A stretch of 58,425 nucleotides of DNA from a bacterium (GTDB taxonomy: Bacteria; CLD3; SB21), in contig JAIBAF010000017.1 in NCBI GenBank assembly GCA_019695335.1, positions 1 to 58,425 of the forward strand. Reading direction: 5' to 3'. The notes beneath the pieces were generated by a model. It was not told where the DNA came from. It saw only the letters and a program-made list of their open reading frames with translations, and did no database searches. This document shows positions 50,328-58,425 of this stretch, piece by piece. Positions within the stretch are counted from its first letter, which is position 1. Every line of letters starts with the position of its first letter. Position numbers and translations under genes: made by a program.

Positions 50328-52814
50328 TTAAATTCTCATAAAATACTGAAACTTCACAAACACGCTTTGTTGTGTTGGGGTCAAACCGTTGTAGTTAGGA
50401 TAAGGATCGCTCTTACCGCCGAAATGAGCTCCGATAAAAAATACCGTGAACGGATTGATTTTGTAGCTGACCAACGGATCAACGCTGTATGATTTTGATT
50501 TCGAATGATCCAGCTTGTATTTTCCGGGTCCTTCGACAATAAAATTCCCATCGTCATCAGTCGCAGATTCATTGGATTCTCTGACCGCATACTCGCCGAT
50601 AATGCGTAAAAACAAACGGCGGGTGAATTGATAGGCCAGAGTATTTCTGAAAATTTTCTGAGCCGTGATCAGACTGCCACCGTAATGCGTCCAGAGATTG
50701 AATTGCCGGTAATCAATTTGATTGGATAACTGGCTGGTCGGCTTAATGGTAATCCATGTCTGGAGATTAAATCCTTTGGCTTTAGCCAAAGGGTTACGCG
50801 GATCGTCAATACCCTGGTCGTCGATATTACCTGAACGATTAACATAATTACCATTTTCAGTCCAGACACCACCGTAAAGCTTTTTGTAAATTTTGGTACC
50901 AAATTCAAAAGAGAATCGGTGAATATGATTGAATTGACGATCTCTGAAGTTTTCATTGTTGAGTGCAGCAATGCTCATCCAGATGTACGTTTGCTTTTTA
51001 AACTGGATAAAAAGCTGCGGATTGATCCACCAGTCTTTTAACTTTCCGTCGTAGTTATATTTCCGGTTGAATTGCAAGCGGGGCTCAACCCGATCGAGCA
51101 CGGTTGATTGAGGATAATAGAAAGTATAACGCTGATACGAGCCGATTTCGCGGAGGTTGTTCGAACTGATAAAACCGTTTTCCGAACGAAATCCCGGTGA
51201 ACGGTCATTGTACCATGCAAAAAACCCCCAATGTTTTGCCGTTCTGTCCAAAGTCAGACGAAATAAATGTCCGTCAAAATTTTCACCGTCGAAGTCGCCG
51301 GTATACGTTGTGTGGCCTTCTTTAAAGGATTCAAAATCTTTATCGTCTTTGGATAAAAGCGAGTCACTCGATTCATCAGTGTGGCTCATACTTGCTAGAG
51401 CCGATAACGTGTATTTGGTACTCAATCGCACTTTAGCATCGAGAGTACCGACGGAATTCGATGCATTCGAAAGCCGGCGATCGGTACCGGTAAATCCGAT
51501 ATACGTTCCAGTGCCGAGCTCGTATTTCGTACGAAGAATATTTGAAACAGAATTTTTGTTCGTAAATAAACCCGGCCCGCTTTCCTCGAATGGGATCACA
51601 TACTGCGTGCTCTCGTCGTAACCCGAAATATAGCCGAAACTCATTTTTCCCGCTTTTCCGGAAATTTTACCCACTACCAAAGGATCGCTGATCGTGCGCG
51701 TGTAAAGTAAATTTATATCTTGATCCACATAAAAAATATCCCGGCCTTCGAGAAAGAAAGGTCGTTTTTCATTGTAAAACAGTGCAAAAGGATTATTCAC
51801 ACTGATCTGTCCGGCATCCGATTCAATTTGACTGAAATCGGGATTATAGGCCAGATCCAAAGTGACATTCGACGTCAGTCCGTATTTGAGATTAAATCCT
51901 ACATCACCGTCATAGTTTCGTTTATCCCATTTTCCATTGCCATCGTCTTTTTCGATCAATGATTTTTCAGATGTACCGACTGTGTACGGCAGAAATTCAA
52001 TATTACGGGAAGACGTTTCGGGGATTTTCATTTTAATGTGTCCGGCTTGGGCGTATTGATTGCTGATATCGCGCGACGTTGCCATCCAGGAATACACATA
52101 ACGGCTTTCGCGAGGATAGATTCTATAAAAATGAATCAGCCAGTCTTGTTCCGGTTTATTGGGAAATCGCAGGCTTTTGAATGGGATTTTAATTTCGGCC
52201 GTCCAACGGTCATCGTAAATTTTGGCGGCAGATTCCCACACCGCATCGAAGCTGTCATCCTCGTTACCCGTCACGTCAACGCTGAGATCGGCCTGAACAC
52301 CTAAAGGATTGACGAAAAACTCAAACCCGTTGAGTTGAGCGCCGAAAGGGTCGATATTGAGGCCGACAAAATCGTCTTCATACAACGCGTCACGATCGCT
52401 CAAAACCGCACGCAGTTTTCTCATGTCCGGATCATGACAAATAAACGCAATGTACAAATATTTATCGTCATGCGTAATATAACCCTCCGTTACGGCCTTC
52501 GGTTTTTGCCGCTCATTGGGATAATTCTCGGCAAAATTGCTGAAGTGCTCCAATTGTAACCATGACTCTTCGATTTCGCCATCAATGACCGGTGATATGG
52601 CCGCTGGCTGAACATTAATGGTCAAGATAGGATTCGGAGCGAAAGTTTTCGATTCATCGGAAATCTTGGCGGATGCTAATGTTCCTGCCTGAATATTGGC
52701 AAAAAGCTGAAACGGCATGACGAGCAGCAGCAAGATCAACAGACTGATCAAAATTGATATTAAAAATCTTTCGCCATAGGGCAAACGACCCAGAAACTCA
52801 TACGCATGTTTCAT
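50328..52814 (-). CDS. DUF5916 protein: CBM9-like domain and outer-membrane beta-barrel
   Basis: An 828-residue protein from ATG 52814 (GGAGAG upstream). A hydrophobic helix at about 15-45 (ISILISLLILLLLVMPFQLF) acts as an export signal. The CBM9/DOMON-like domain (about 75-265: PVIDGEIEESWLQLEHFSNF, DDKYLYIAFICHDPDM) is followed by the DUF5916 barrel region with many alternating strands, e.g. NLKYGLTSNVTLDLAYNPDFSQIESD and KRPFFLEGRDIF. It ends in FVKFQYFMRI, an aromatic-terminal outer-membrane strand. Function unknown; may bind carbohydrate at the surface. A promoter is at 52871-52899. Confidence 0.88.
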   Translation of the reverse strand: MKHAYEFLGRLPYGERFLISILISLLILLLLVMPFQLFANIQAGTLASAKISDESKTFAPNPILTINVQPAAISPVIDGEIEESWLQLEHFSNFAENYPNERQKPKAVTEGYITHDDKYLYIAFICHDPDMRKLRAVLSDRDALYEDDFVGLNIDPFGAQLNGFEFFVNPLGVQADLSVDVTGNEDDSFDAVWESAAKIYDDRWTAEIKIPFKSLRFPNKPEQDWLIHFYRIYPRESRYVYSWMATSRDISNQYAQAGHIKMKIPETSSRNIEFLPYTVGTSEKSLIEKDDGNGKWDKRNYDGDVGFNLKYGLTSNVTLDLAYNPDFSQIESDAGQISVNNPFALFYNEKRPFFLEGRDIFYVDQDINLLYTRTISDPLVVGKISGKAGKMSFGYISGYDESTQYVIPFEESGPGLFTNKNSVSNILRTKYELGTGTYIGFTGTDRRLSNASNSVGTLDAKVRLSTKYTLSALASMSHTDESSDSLLSKDDKDFESFKEGHTTYTGDFDGENFDGHLFRLTLDRTAKHWGFFAWYNDRSPGFRSENGFISSNNLREIGSYQRYTFYYPQSTVLDRVEPRLQFNRKYNYDGKLKDWWINPQLFIQFKKQTYIWMSIAALNNENFRDRQFNHIHRFSFEFGTKIYKKLYGGVWTENGNYVNRSGNIDDQGIDDPRNPLAKAKGFNLQTWITIKPTSQLSNQIDYRQFNLWTHYGGSLITAQKIFRNTLAYQFTRRLFLRIIGEYAVRESNESATDDDGNFIVEGPGKYKLDHSKSKSYSVDPLVSYKINPFTVFFIGAHFGGKSDPYPNYNGLTPTQQSVFVKFQYFMRI

Positions 52815-52870
52815 TGACAATTCTCTCCATGGTGACAATCGACGATTTCAAAAACGATAAACTATGATTG

Positions 52871-52899
52871 ATTCTAAAACAATAGCCAGTTCATGGCAA
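52871..52899 (-). promoter_or_regulatory. DUF5916 gene promoter
   Basis: On the minus strand TTGCCA (52899-52894), 17-nt spacer, TAGAAT (52876-52871), 57 bp before the start codon. The rest of the intergenic space (52900-53027) holds only an inverted repeat, TCACT (52970-52974) and AGTGA (52981-52985). Confidence 0.6.
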
Positions 52900-53027
52900 C
52901 AGGGTTGAAAATTTAAAATTTTGATCGATTAAAACAATCCGAAAATTGCCGTATTTACGCAAACTTTCGTCACTTTAGATAGTGATGATCATTTTACGCT
53001 GACTAAGAAACTAAGTTGCAATTATGG

Positions 53028-53597
53028 TTATTGAATTTTTTTCAACAAATCGTTGAGAATTTGTCCTGTTACGCCCCAGATGATATGTTCACTGTAATCA
53101 TAATAATGGATTTCATAAATTCGATTTTGAAACATCCGATAACCGATCCTGTGATTGGATTCGATCAACAAATGACGCAACGGAACTTCAATTAATTCAG
53201 CCGTTTCGTGAGGATTAATTTTAAATGAATAAGGATATGGAATAGTACCCACAAAAGGAGTGACCCGGAAGCGAGTCGGTGTAAACATATCATCCAATTC
53301 GGCCAAGATATTCACATGGGATTGGTCTAGTCCAATTTCTTCTTCCGTTTCACGCAAAGCGGTATGGCGTAAATCCGGATCATTGGGTTCGTACGCACCG
53401 CCGGGAAATGAAATTTGGCCTTTATGATGCCGTACTGTTTGCGTGCGTTTTGCAAATAGCAAAAACGGCTCGCTGTTTTTTTCATAAAAAGGGATCAGCA
53501 CGGCAGCAGGTACAAAAGAACCTAATTCCAAAGAAGCTTTATGACGGATGGATCGGATACGCGATTGATAGATTTCAAAAGAAGAATCGGACGGCAT
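53028..53597 (-). CDS. NUDIX hydrolase, CoA-pyrophosphatase (NudL) type
   Basis: A 189-residue protein: VPAAVLIPF, HKGQISFPGGAYEPNDPDLRHTALRETEEEIGLD contains the NUDIX box (GX5EX7REUXEEXGU) in the CoA-diphosphatase context (QISFPGG). It would cleave CoA to phosphopantetheine and adenosine 3',5'-bisphosphate. Three bases separate it from the debranching-enzyme gene, so it is the distal gene of that operon. Confidence 0.9.
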   Translation of the reverse strand: MPSDSSFEIYQSRIRSIRHKASLELGSFVPAAVLIPFYEKNSEPFLLFAKRTQTVRHHKGQISFPGGAYEPNDPDLRHTALRETEEEIGLDQSHVNILAELDDMFTPTRFRVTPFVGTIPYPYSFKINPHETAELIEVPLRHLLIESNHRIGYRMFQNRIYEIHYYDYSEHIIWGVTGQILNDLLKKIQ

Positions 53598-53600
53598 ACT

Positions 53601-55580
53601 TTATTTTTCTAATAATTCGATTGCACGCAGTATTTCGCCGACGCTCCAGGCTTGGGCAATACAACCTTTGGGGAAATGCGGCGGATTGCCGTCATAAATT
53701 TCAGAAATCGTTCCGATACCGGCGTCGTTGAGTTGAGTGATGAAAGGCTCAATCAGCGTGCGGGCTAATGTTTTGGCCTCGTCACAGTTTGCGTTTGTTT
53801 TTAAATAGGCTTCGATGAAAGCGCCCAATAGCCATGGCCAAACCGTTCCTTGATGATAGGCTAAGTCACGATGATGAACGTCCCCGGCATATACGCCGGT
53901 ATACGACGGATGCGATGGAGACAAAGTGCGTAATCCAAACGGTGTAAGAAGCTCTTTCTGAACTTTTTCAATGACCAATTTACTCCGGTCCGTATCGAGA
54001 AGCGTGAAGGGCAGGCTAATTGCAAAAATTTGATTGGGACGGATGTCGGTATTTTTTTCAGTGTCATTAATATAATCGTATAAATACCCGCCATCCGAAA
54101 ACCAAAACTGTTCATTAAAACTTTTTTTCGTTTTTTCAGTCATCGCTTTATATTTTTCGGCGTCGTTGCTACGGTTCAAAGCTATACTTACTTCATGCAT
54201 AATGCATAGTGCATTGAACCAAAGCGCATTGATTTCAACACATTTACCAGCACGCGGCGTTACGACCCAATCGCCGACTTTGGCATCCATCCAGGTAAGC
54301 TGCACGCCGGCTTCACCGGCGAAAAGTAATCCGTCGTCACTCATTTTAATATTGTAACGGGTGCCATGGACATGCCAGGCGATAATATCTGCGAAACGTT
54401 CGTATAAAGCCGTGCGGATCAGATCATCATCACCCGTAGCCTGCCAGTAACGATAAGCCGCAACAAAAAACCATAATGTTCCATCGACGTTATTGAATTC
54501 CGGGGTCTCATCGAGATCGGGAAATCGGTTGGGGATCATGCCTTGGGAAATGTATTCGGCAAACGATAGAAGAATCGCTTTGGCAACATCATACCGCTTA
54601 CAGGTCAATGCCAAGCCCGGCAAAGCAATCATCGTATCGCGGCCCCAGTCTCCGAACCAGTGATAACCGGCGATGATCGTATGCCGATTGCCCGAGCGTT
54701 TTACCAAAAATGAGTCCGCCGACAACGCCAGCGATTGTGCCATCGGATGCCGTAATGGGAAATGTTCGATATAGGCCTTACGTCGTTGAATTTCATAGTT
54801 CAGCAATTGTTCGATGTCTTTGGATTTCAGAGAACTTGCTCGATTGGTTTCACTGGTCACCAAAATATCCAGCGATTCTCCGCCATGCAAAGTCGCCGAT
54901 AGAATTGCGTGGCTGAAGAGATCTTCGGTAAAATCCAGACCGCGTTCATGCTCTTTCCGGTATTCAGCATTTTTGTACCAGAAAAATTTTGGTTCTACCG
55001 AACCGGTATTATAATGAAAAGACAATCGCGGCAATCCCTGATAAGGCTGGATCGAAAACTGATACGCGCCGACATCGGTATTTTTGTTAATGTTGGTGTT
55101 TTCTTTGGATAAACTGTGATAGTCACGGAAAGCGCATAACGGGCGAAGCAATAATGTAAACGGCTGATCGGCTTTGAGAACCCTGTACCGCAAGATGGTT
55201 GAATTCTCGCCATCGATCATCAGGATACTTTTTTCAATGATAATGTCGTGTACACGGTATGTAATTTTCGGACAAAGATCGTATTCGAAATAATCGATAT
55301 TCTTGTGGCCTTCAGGGAAGATGATGAACGGGTATTGATTCGTAGACAGTTCATGTGTTTTACCGTTAAAATTCAGGCTTTCTTCCATTTTAGAAAGAAG
55401 AACATACCGATGGGTTGGCGGACGGAGCGAGGCGACCAGCAGGCCGTGATAGCGCCGTGTATTAGCGCCAATCACAGTAGAGGAAGCAAATCCGCCGATG
55501 CCGTTGGTTTCAAGCCATTCCTTTTGAGTGGCATAATAATAATCGGCGCAGGTTTCCTTCGGGATTTTGAGAGGTTCCAT
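53601..55580 (-). CDS. Glycogen-debranching enzyme (amylo-alpha-1,6-glucosidase, GH133-type)
   Basis: A 659-residue protein: N-terminal domain (about 10-230) opening EWLETNGIGGFASSTVIGANTRRYHGLLVAS, and an (alpha/alpha)6 catalytic C-terminal domain (about 270-655) with GYHWFGDWGRDTMIALPGLAL, NRFPDLDETPEFNNVDGTLWFFVA and YHQGTVWPWLLGAFIEAYLK. Acidic residues in DWGRDT, NNVDGT and EIYDG are the expected catalytic region. It releases alpha-1,6-linked glucose from limit dextrins. No other glycogen gene is nearby. Confidence 0.93.
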   Translation of the reverse strand: MEPLKIPKETCADYYYATQKEWLETNGIGGFASSTVIGANTRRYHGLLVASLRPPTHRYVLLSKMEESLNFNGKTHELSTNQYPFIIFPEGHKNIDYFEYDLCPKITYRVHDIIIEKSILMIDGENSTILRYRVLKADQPFTLLLRPLCAFRDYHSLSKENTNINKNTDVGAYQFSIQPYQGLPRLSFHYNTGSVEPKFFWYKNAEYRKEHERGLDFTEDLFSHAILSATLHGGESLDILVTSETNRASSLKSKDIEQLLNYEIQRRKAYIEHFPLRHPMAQSLALSADSFLVKRSGNRHTIIAGYHWFGDWGRDTMIALPGLALTCKRYDVAKAILLSFAEYISQGMIPNRFPDLDETPEFNNVDGTLWFFVAAYRYWQATGDDDLIRTALYERFADIIAWHVHGTRYNIKMSDDGLLFAGEAGVQLTWMDAKVGDWVVTPRAGKCVEINALWFNALCIMHEVSIALNRSNDAEKYKAMTEKTKKSFNEQFWFSDGGYLYDYINDTEKNTDIRPNQIFAISLPFTLLDTDRSKLVIEKVQKELLTPFGLRTLSPSHPSYTGVYAGDVHHRDLAYHQGTVWPWLLGAFIEAYLKTNANCDEAKTLARTLIEPFITQLNDAGIGTISEIYDGNPPHFPKGCIAQAWSVGEILRAIELLEK

Positions 55581-55606
55581 AATTAAGAAAACTAATGAAA
55601 AAAGAA

Positions 55607-55701
55607 TGTCAGTTCGAGCGGAGTCGAGAACTGAATTTTAATTATTATTTTTATCAGCGATCAATTTTATATGTCACTTCTCGACAAGCTCGAAGCGACA
55701 G
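55607..55701. repeat. Inverted pair of REP-like elements
   Basis: Copy 1 (55607-55634, plus orientation) and copy 2 (55672-55701, minus orientation) share the core TTCGAGC, 2-3 bases, GTCGAGAA, then TGA. Each is nearly self-complementary and the two are in opposite directions with a 37-bp AT-rich spacer, the arrangement of a BIME. It lies between hutI and the debranching-enzyme gene. Confidence 0.7.
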
Positions 55702-55718
55702 TTATCAGTTTTTAGTGA

Positions 55719-56921
55719 TCAAAAAAACATCCGGCCATTTTTAATCACATGCTCAGCGTGATTCTGTCCGAAATTATAGGGTATATATTTAAAATTCGGC
55801 ACACGAAATAAAACTAAATCGGCTTTCAATCCCGAAGCGATATTGCCGATATCGGTTCGATCCAACGATTGCGCAGCACTGAGTGTAACGCCTTGAATAG
55901 TTTCCGCCGGAGACATTTTCATTTGCGTGCATGCAATGGACATGATCAGTTGTAAATTTTGAGTCATGGACGAGCCGGGATTAAAGTCTGTCGCCAGTGC
56001 AACCGGAATTCCTGCTTCGATCAGTTTTCGTGCCGGAGGGTATTGCATGTTCAGGAAAAACGAACATCCCGGCAAAAGTCCTGCAACTGTTTTTGAATTT
56101 TTTAAAGCGTCAATACCGCGATCGGAAATATGTTCGAGATGATCGGCTGAAACGGCGCCCATTTCGGCGCACAATTCAGCGCCGCCGGTGTTGGTCAATT
56201 GATCGGCGTGAAGCTTGAGTTTCAGTCCGTGTTTTTTGGCGGTCTCGAAAATCTTACGGGTTTCATCGATGGTGAATACGTTCGTCTCGCAAAACACGTC
56301 GCAAAATTCAGCTAATTTTTTTTCAGCGACTGTCGGGATCATGTCTTCGCAAACGAGTTTGACATAATCGTCGCGTTTGGATTTGTATTCCGGTGGAACG
56401 CTGTGTGCGCCCAAAAAAGTTGCGTGAATGTCCATCGGGGTATGTTCGCGCAGATCACGAATGACTTCAAGAATTTTGATTTCATCCGCTGGTGATAAAC
56501 CGTAGCCGCTTTTGATTTCAATCGTTGTAATGCCGAATTGCAGCGCTTGTTCGAGTCTTTTCTTTCCTAGTTGAAGCAGTTCCTCTTTCGAAGCCTTCCG
56601 TGTGGCGCCCATCGTATTTAAAATGCCGCCGCCTTTTTGAGCGATGTCGGCATACGTTGCGCCGCCGAGTTTCATTTCGAATTCATCTTCACGCGAACCT
56701 GCAAATACCGTATGCGTATGCGAATCGATCAGTCCCGGTAAAACTACGAAATCTGATGCATCAATGACGGTTGCTGTACCGGCGTCAAACTGTTTATCAT
56801 CTCCGATGCCGATGATTTGCGAGCCGCCGCAGGCAATGGAAACGTTTTCAAGGGTTCTAAATTGTCCTTTATCGAACGTAACTACCTGATGTGCATTTCG
56901 GATAAGTAAATCTGTTTTCAT
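55719..56921 (-). CDS. hutI: Imidazolonepropionase
   Basis: A 400-residue amidohydrolase from ATG 56921, with GGAAC upstream; ATG 56936 is in frame but only about 8 nt from the predicted transcript start. Zn ligands: H-x-H in LIDSHTHTVFAGSREDEFE, His in LKLHADQLTNTGGAEL, His in VSADHLEHIS and Asp in ALATDFNPGSSMT. It opens 4-imidazolone-5-propanoate to formiminoglutamate in histidine breakdown. No hutH or hutU is in the window, so the pathway genes are scattered or elsewhere. Confidence 0.95.
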   Translation of the reverse strand: MKTDLLIRNAHQVVTFDKGQFRTLENVSIACGGSQIIGIGDDKQFDAGTATVIDASDFVVLPGLIDSHTHTVFAGSREDEFEMKLGGATYADIAQKGGGILNTMGATRKASKEELLQLGKKRLEQALQFGITTIEIKSGYGLSPADEIKILEVIRDLREHTPMDIHATFLGAHSVPPEYKSKRDDYVKLVCEDMIPTVAEKKLAEFCDVFCETNVFTIDETRKIFETAKKHGLKLKLHADQLTNTGGAELCAEMGAVSADHLEHISDRGIDALKNSKTVAGLLPGCSFFLNMQYPPARKLIEAGIPVALATDFNPGSSMTQNLQLIMSIACTQMKMSPAETIQGVTLSAAQSLDRTDIGNIASGLKADLVLFRVPNFKYIPYNFGQNHAEHVIKNGRMFF

Positions 56922-56950
56922 GGAGAACCGTTCCATTGGGTTGGCTGCGC

Positions 56951-56979
56951 AAATTACACAAAAAGCTCAAGCGGCGCAA
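56951..56979 (-). promoter_or_regulatory. hutI promoter
   Basis: On the minus strand TTGCGC (56979-56974), 17-nt spacer, TAATTT (56956-56951). A start near 56944 leaves a 23-nt leader before ATG 56921 with GGAAC as the ribosome site. Confidence 0.6.
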
Positions 56980-57038
56980 TGAAGATTTTAAGGCAAAATG
57001 CTTTGCGCGAAAATTGACTATGATTTTTTTTTTCATTA

Positions 57039-57071
57039 CGCTACTGGGATGTAATTAGATAGCCAGTGGCG
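57039..57071. repeat. Imperfect inverted repeat before the AT-rich gene pair
   Basis: CGCTACTGG (57039-57047) pairs with CCAGTGGCG (57063-57071) with one T-G wobble and a 15-nt loop. It lies 23 bp before the first gene of the pair and could be a regulatory site or a boundary mark. Confidence 0.4.
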
Positions 57072-57094
57072 TTACAAATAGTGAATAAAGTAAT

Positions 57095-57703
57095 ATGAAA
57101 ATAATTGATGAGTTACTGGACAGAATTGGTATAGATAAAATCTATAATTATATAGAGCAAAGTATGCTATTTTACGTTAGTCCTACGCGGTATTATTTGA
57201 ACTTGTATTCACGCGAACGGCAAGAACAATATTTACAAATATTATTACTACTTGGGATGTTATCATTATGTGTTTTACTTTTTTCAGAGCAGATTCAGCT
57301 AAAAGAAATTACAAGAGTAGTGGTTATTGACTTAATAATAACAATCTTTTCTTTCTTACCATTGGCAATTGCGGTCAGAGTTGTAAAAAAAATATGTCAC
57401 CAACCTTTTGATTTAAGTAATGTTTTCGTATTTGTAATAACATCAAAATATCAGCTTGTTCCTATGCTCGTAATACCTCTGATATTGTATCGCAAATTAG
57501 AAAATTATAGTTTTTATTTCATTGGAGTATTAATTTTTTGGTTTATGTTGTTTTTCATATTCATTTTCTCTGGAAGAGTGTTCTTTTCTAGAATTAGGTA
57601 TATGGCGCTAAATTTCATTTTGGCATTTATTTTCTTTAATGTATCTCTTATTCTAATTGATCTAATTAACATTGATAGCCGGCCTGTATACACAGGAAGT
57701 TGA
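57095..57703 (+). CDS. Unknown polytopic membrane protein
   Basis: A 202-residue protein with a soluble N-terminus (MKIIDELLDRIGIDKIYNYIEQSM, then FYVSPTRYYLNLYSRERQ) and about five transmembrane helices (near 47-64, 72-95, 107-130, 137-160, 169-190). The arrangement vaguely recalls Yip1-type membrane proteins, but no motif allows an assignment. Codon use is clearly AT-richer than the genes to its left. No ribosome site before the ATG. It overlaps the next gene by 4 bp and may be horizontally acquired. Confidence 0.72.
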   Translation: MKIIDELLDRIGIDKIYNYIEQSMLFYVSPTRYYLNLYSRERQEQYLQILLLLGMLSLCVLLFSEQIQLKEITRVVVIDLIITIFSFLPLAIAVRVVKKICHQPFDLSNVFVFVITSKYQLVPMLVIPLILYRKLENYSFYFIGVLIFWFMLFFIFIFSGRVFFSRIRYMALNFILAFIFFNVSLILIDLINIDSRPVYTGS

Positions 57704-58251
57704 TTATTGATGATCCAATAAAAAATGAGCTTTTCTTACAAACAAAAAAAATGGTTTCGTTGAGCAAAGTACCTACATCTAAAATAGTAAGAGAAAGTGA
57801 AGGAGACAAACTTGGCTTTTATTTGTTCTATAACTTTGGTGATTCACTTTATAGAGGAAATTTTAATGAAACTCAGAATTACATACACGATGTTGACTCA
57901 AACATAATTCTTATTCGAGACAGCATTCTACCTAATATAAAATTTACCAGAGTCAAAGAAATATTCAAATCATATGAAGATTATTATCTGTCACTCAGGT
58001 TTGAACTAAGAACTTATCCAGTGACATTGGATACTGCTGGGTTATTGGAACATCATACGGAAATTGTAAAAGGATTTGTTTTTAATGATTATGTTTATAA
58101 GCCAGATACATTGCTTCTATCTAAGCGGCGAGCTATTGTGTCTAAGCAACTTGAGATATATGATTTGTCATACCGGGTGACTAAATTATATGAATTAGGC
58201 GCCATGATATTTCTTTATCCTTATTACTTATATACATTAGTAATAGAGTAA
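57700..58251 (+). CDS. Unknown soluble protein coupled to the membrane protein
   Basis: A 183-residue protein without signal peptide or known motif; mixed alpha/beta sequence with many charged residues (KKMVSLSKVPTSKIVRESEGDKLGFYLFYNFGDSLYRG). The start is TTG 57700, overlapping the previous stop (TTGA), but AGGA (57694-57697) is only 2 nt away; an ATT at 57706 would have ideal 8-nt spacing, and the first in-frame ATG is at 57751. Strongly AT-biased like its partner. Translational coupling suggests the two act together. Confidence 0.68.
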   Translation: MIIDDPIKNELFLQTKKMVSLSKVPTSKIVRESEGDKLGFYLFYNFGDSLYRGNFNETQNYIHDVDSNIILIRDSILPNIKFTRVKEIFKSYEDYYLSLRFELRTYPVTLDTAGLLEHHTEIVKGFVFNDYVYKPDTLLLSKRRAIVSKQLEIYDLSYRVTKLYELGAMIFLYPYYLYTLVIE

Positions 58252-58280
58252 ATTGAAAGGGCTAAAAACAAAAAATTTTC

Positions 58281-58309
58281 TTGCTTTTCGGCACTTCGCA
58301 CTATATATT
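58281..58309 (+). promoter_or_regulatory. Promoter-like signal at the right edge
   Basis: TTGCTT (58281-58286), 17-nt spacer, TATATT (58304-58309). The following bases to the window end hold no open frame of note, so the transcript would serve a gene or RNA beyond the edge. Confidence 0.5.
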
Positions 58310-58425
58310 TGCACGAATTTAAGCCCTAAATTAATGTTTTTAAACCCTCAAAACACACTAAGTTAAAAACCCAATTCGGTAAGGTAGGTTTGTGTGTTTG
58401 TATCCCTTATCGAAGTAACTCTAAG

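Noticed and set aside
58304-58312. Bacteroidota-type -7 box (TAnnTTTG) at the right edge
   Set aside because: TATATTTG fits by chance in AT-rich DNA; other promoters here are of the classical type and no clear -33 element is seen.

Overview
The window carries about 55 closely packed protein genes, and no rRNA, tRNA or CRISPR array was seen. It reads like a chromosomal piece of a free-living, diderm, Gram-negative-type bacterium, probably in the FCB superphylum (KSB1/Calditrichota-like; this is inference). The evidence is a giant secreted subtilase with FG-GAP repeats and a C-terminal FlgD/T9SS-like sorting module, a DUF5916 outer-membrane barrel, MlaE/MlaF, many lipoproteins, dimeric-type GlyRS, and WG-repeat and DUF1761 proteins. 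Shine-Dalgarno sequences are common. At least ten upstream regions hold sigma70-like promoters (TTGnnn, about 17 nt, TATAAT-like), which argues against Bacteroidota proper.

Layout. 1-5.7 kb: a GAF/PP2C phosphatase cut by the left edge, an ArsR regulator plus a CstB-like persulfide dioxygenase/rhodanese fusion with an operator matching the sulfide-responsive SqrR/BigR type, a Rossmann protein and ilvE. 5.8-11.1 kb: msrA, a vapBC toxin-antitoxin pair behind a 38-bp perfect palindrome, an M28 peptidase lipoprotein, and a run of ABM-like, Lrp, LysE and EamA genes that looks like regulated amino-acid efflux. 11.5-16.9 kb: a DinB-like protein, then a five-gene operon for a periplasmic PaoABC-type molybdenum aldehyde oxidoreductase that contains an unexpected lipoprotein gene and ends in a 71-residue five-cysteine protein. 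16.9-24.1 kb: DUF3052, WG-repeat, RidA, DUF1761 and PEBP genes, a LytS/LytTR two-component pair, an arsR-arsM arsenic operon and a fatty-acid-hydroxylase-like protein.

24.1-38.4 kb: glyQS, fmt, a trans-sulfuration PLP enzyme, then one long leftward run from asnB through glycosyltransferases, wecB, DUF2304, a lipoprotein and lysS to mlaE-mlaF. This is a surface-glycan locus followed by housekeeping and envelope-lipid genes. 38.5-42.8 kb: ubiX, a class A penicillin-binding protein and a decayed secreted-protein gene with two stops and one frameshift. 42.8-52.8 kb: the subtilase, divergent from a tight TerC-PPIase-PPIase lipoprotein operon, then DUF5916. 53-56.9 kb: CoA-type Nudix, glycogen-debranching enzyme and hutI, with an inverted pair of REP-like elements between hutI and the debranching gene. 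57-58.4 kb: an AT-rich pair of unknown genes and a gene-free edge with a promoter-like signal.

The strongest leads for new biology are the sulfur module with an altered sensor cysteine set, the extra lipoprotein and small Cys protein of the oxidoreductase operon, the TerC-foldase operon beside a secreted protease, the REP-like pair, and the unknown membrane/soluble pair at the right edge. All functions are assigned from motifs read by eye, with no database search.
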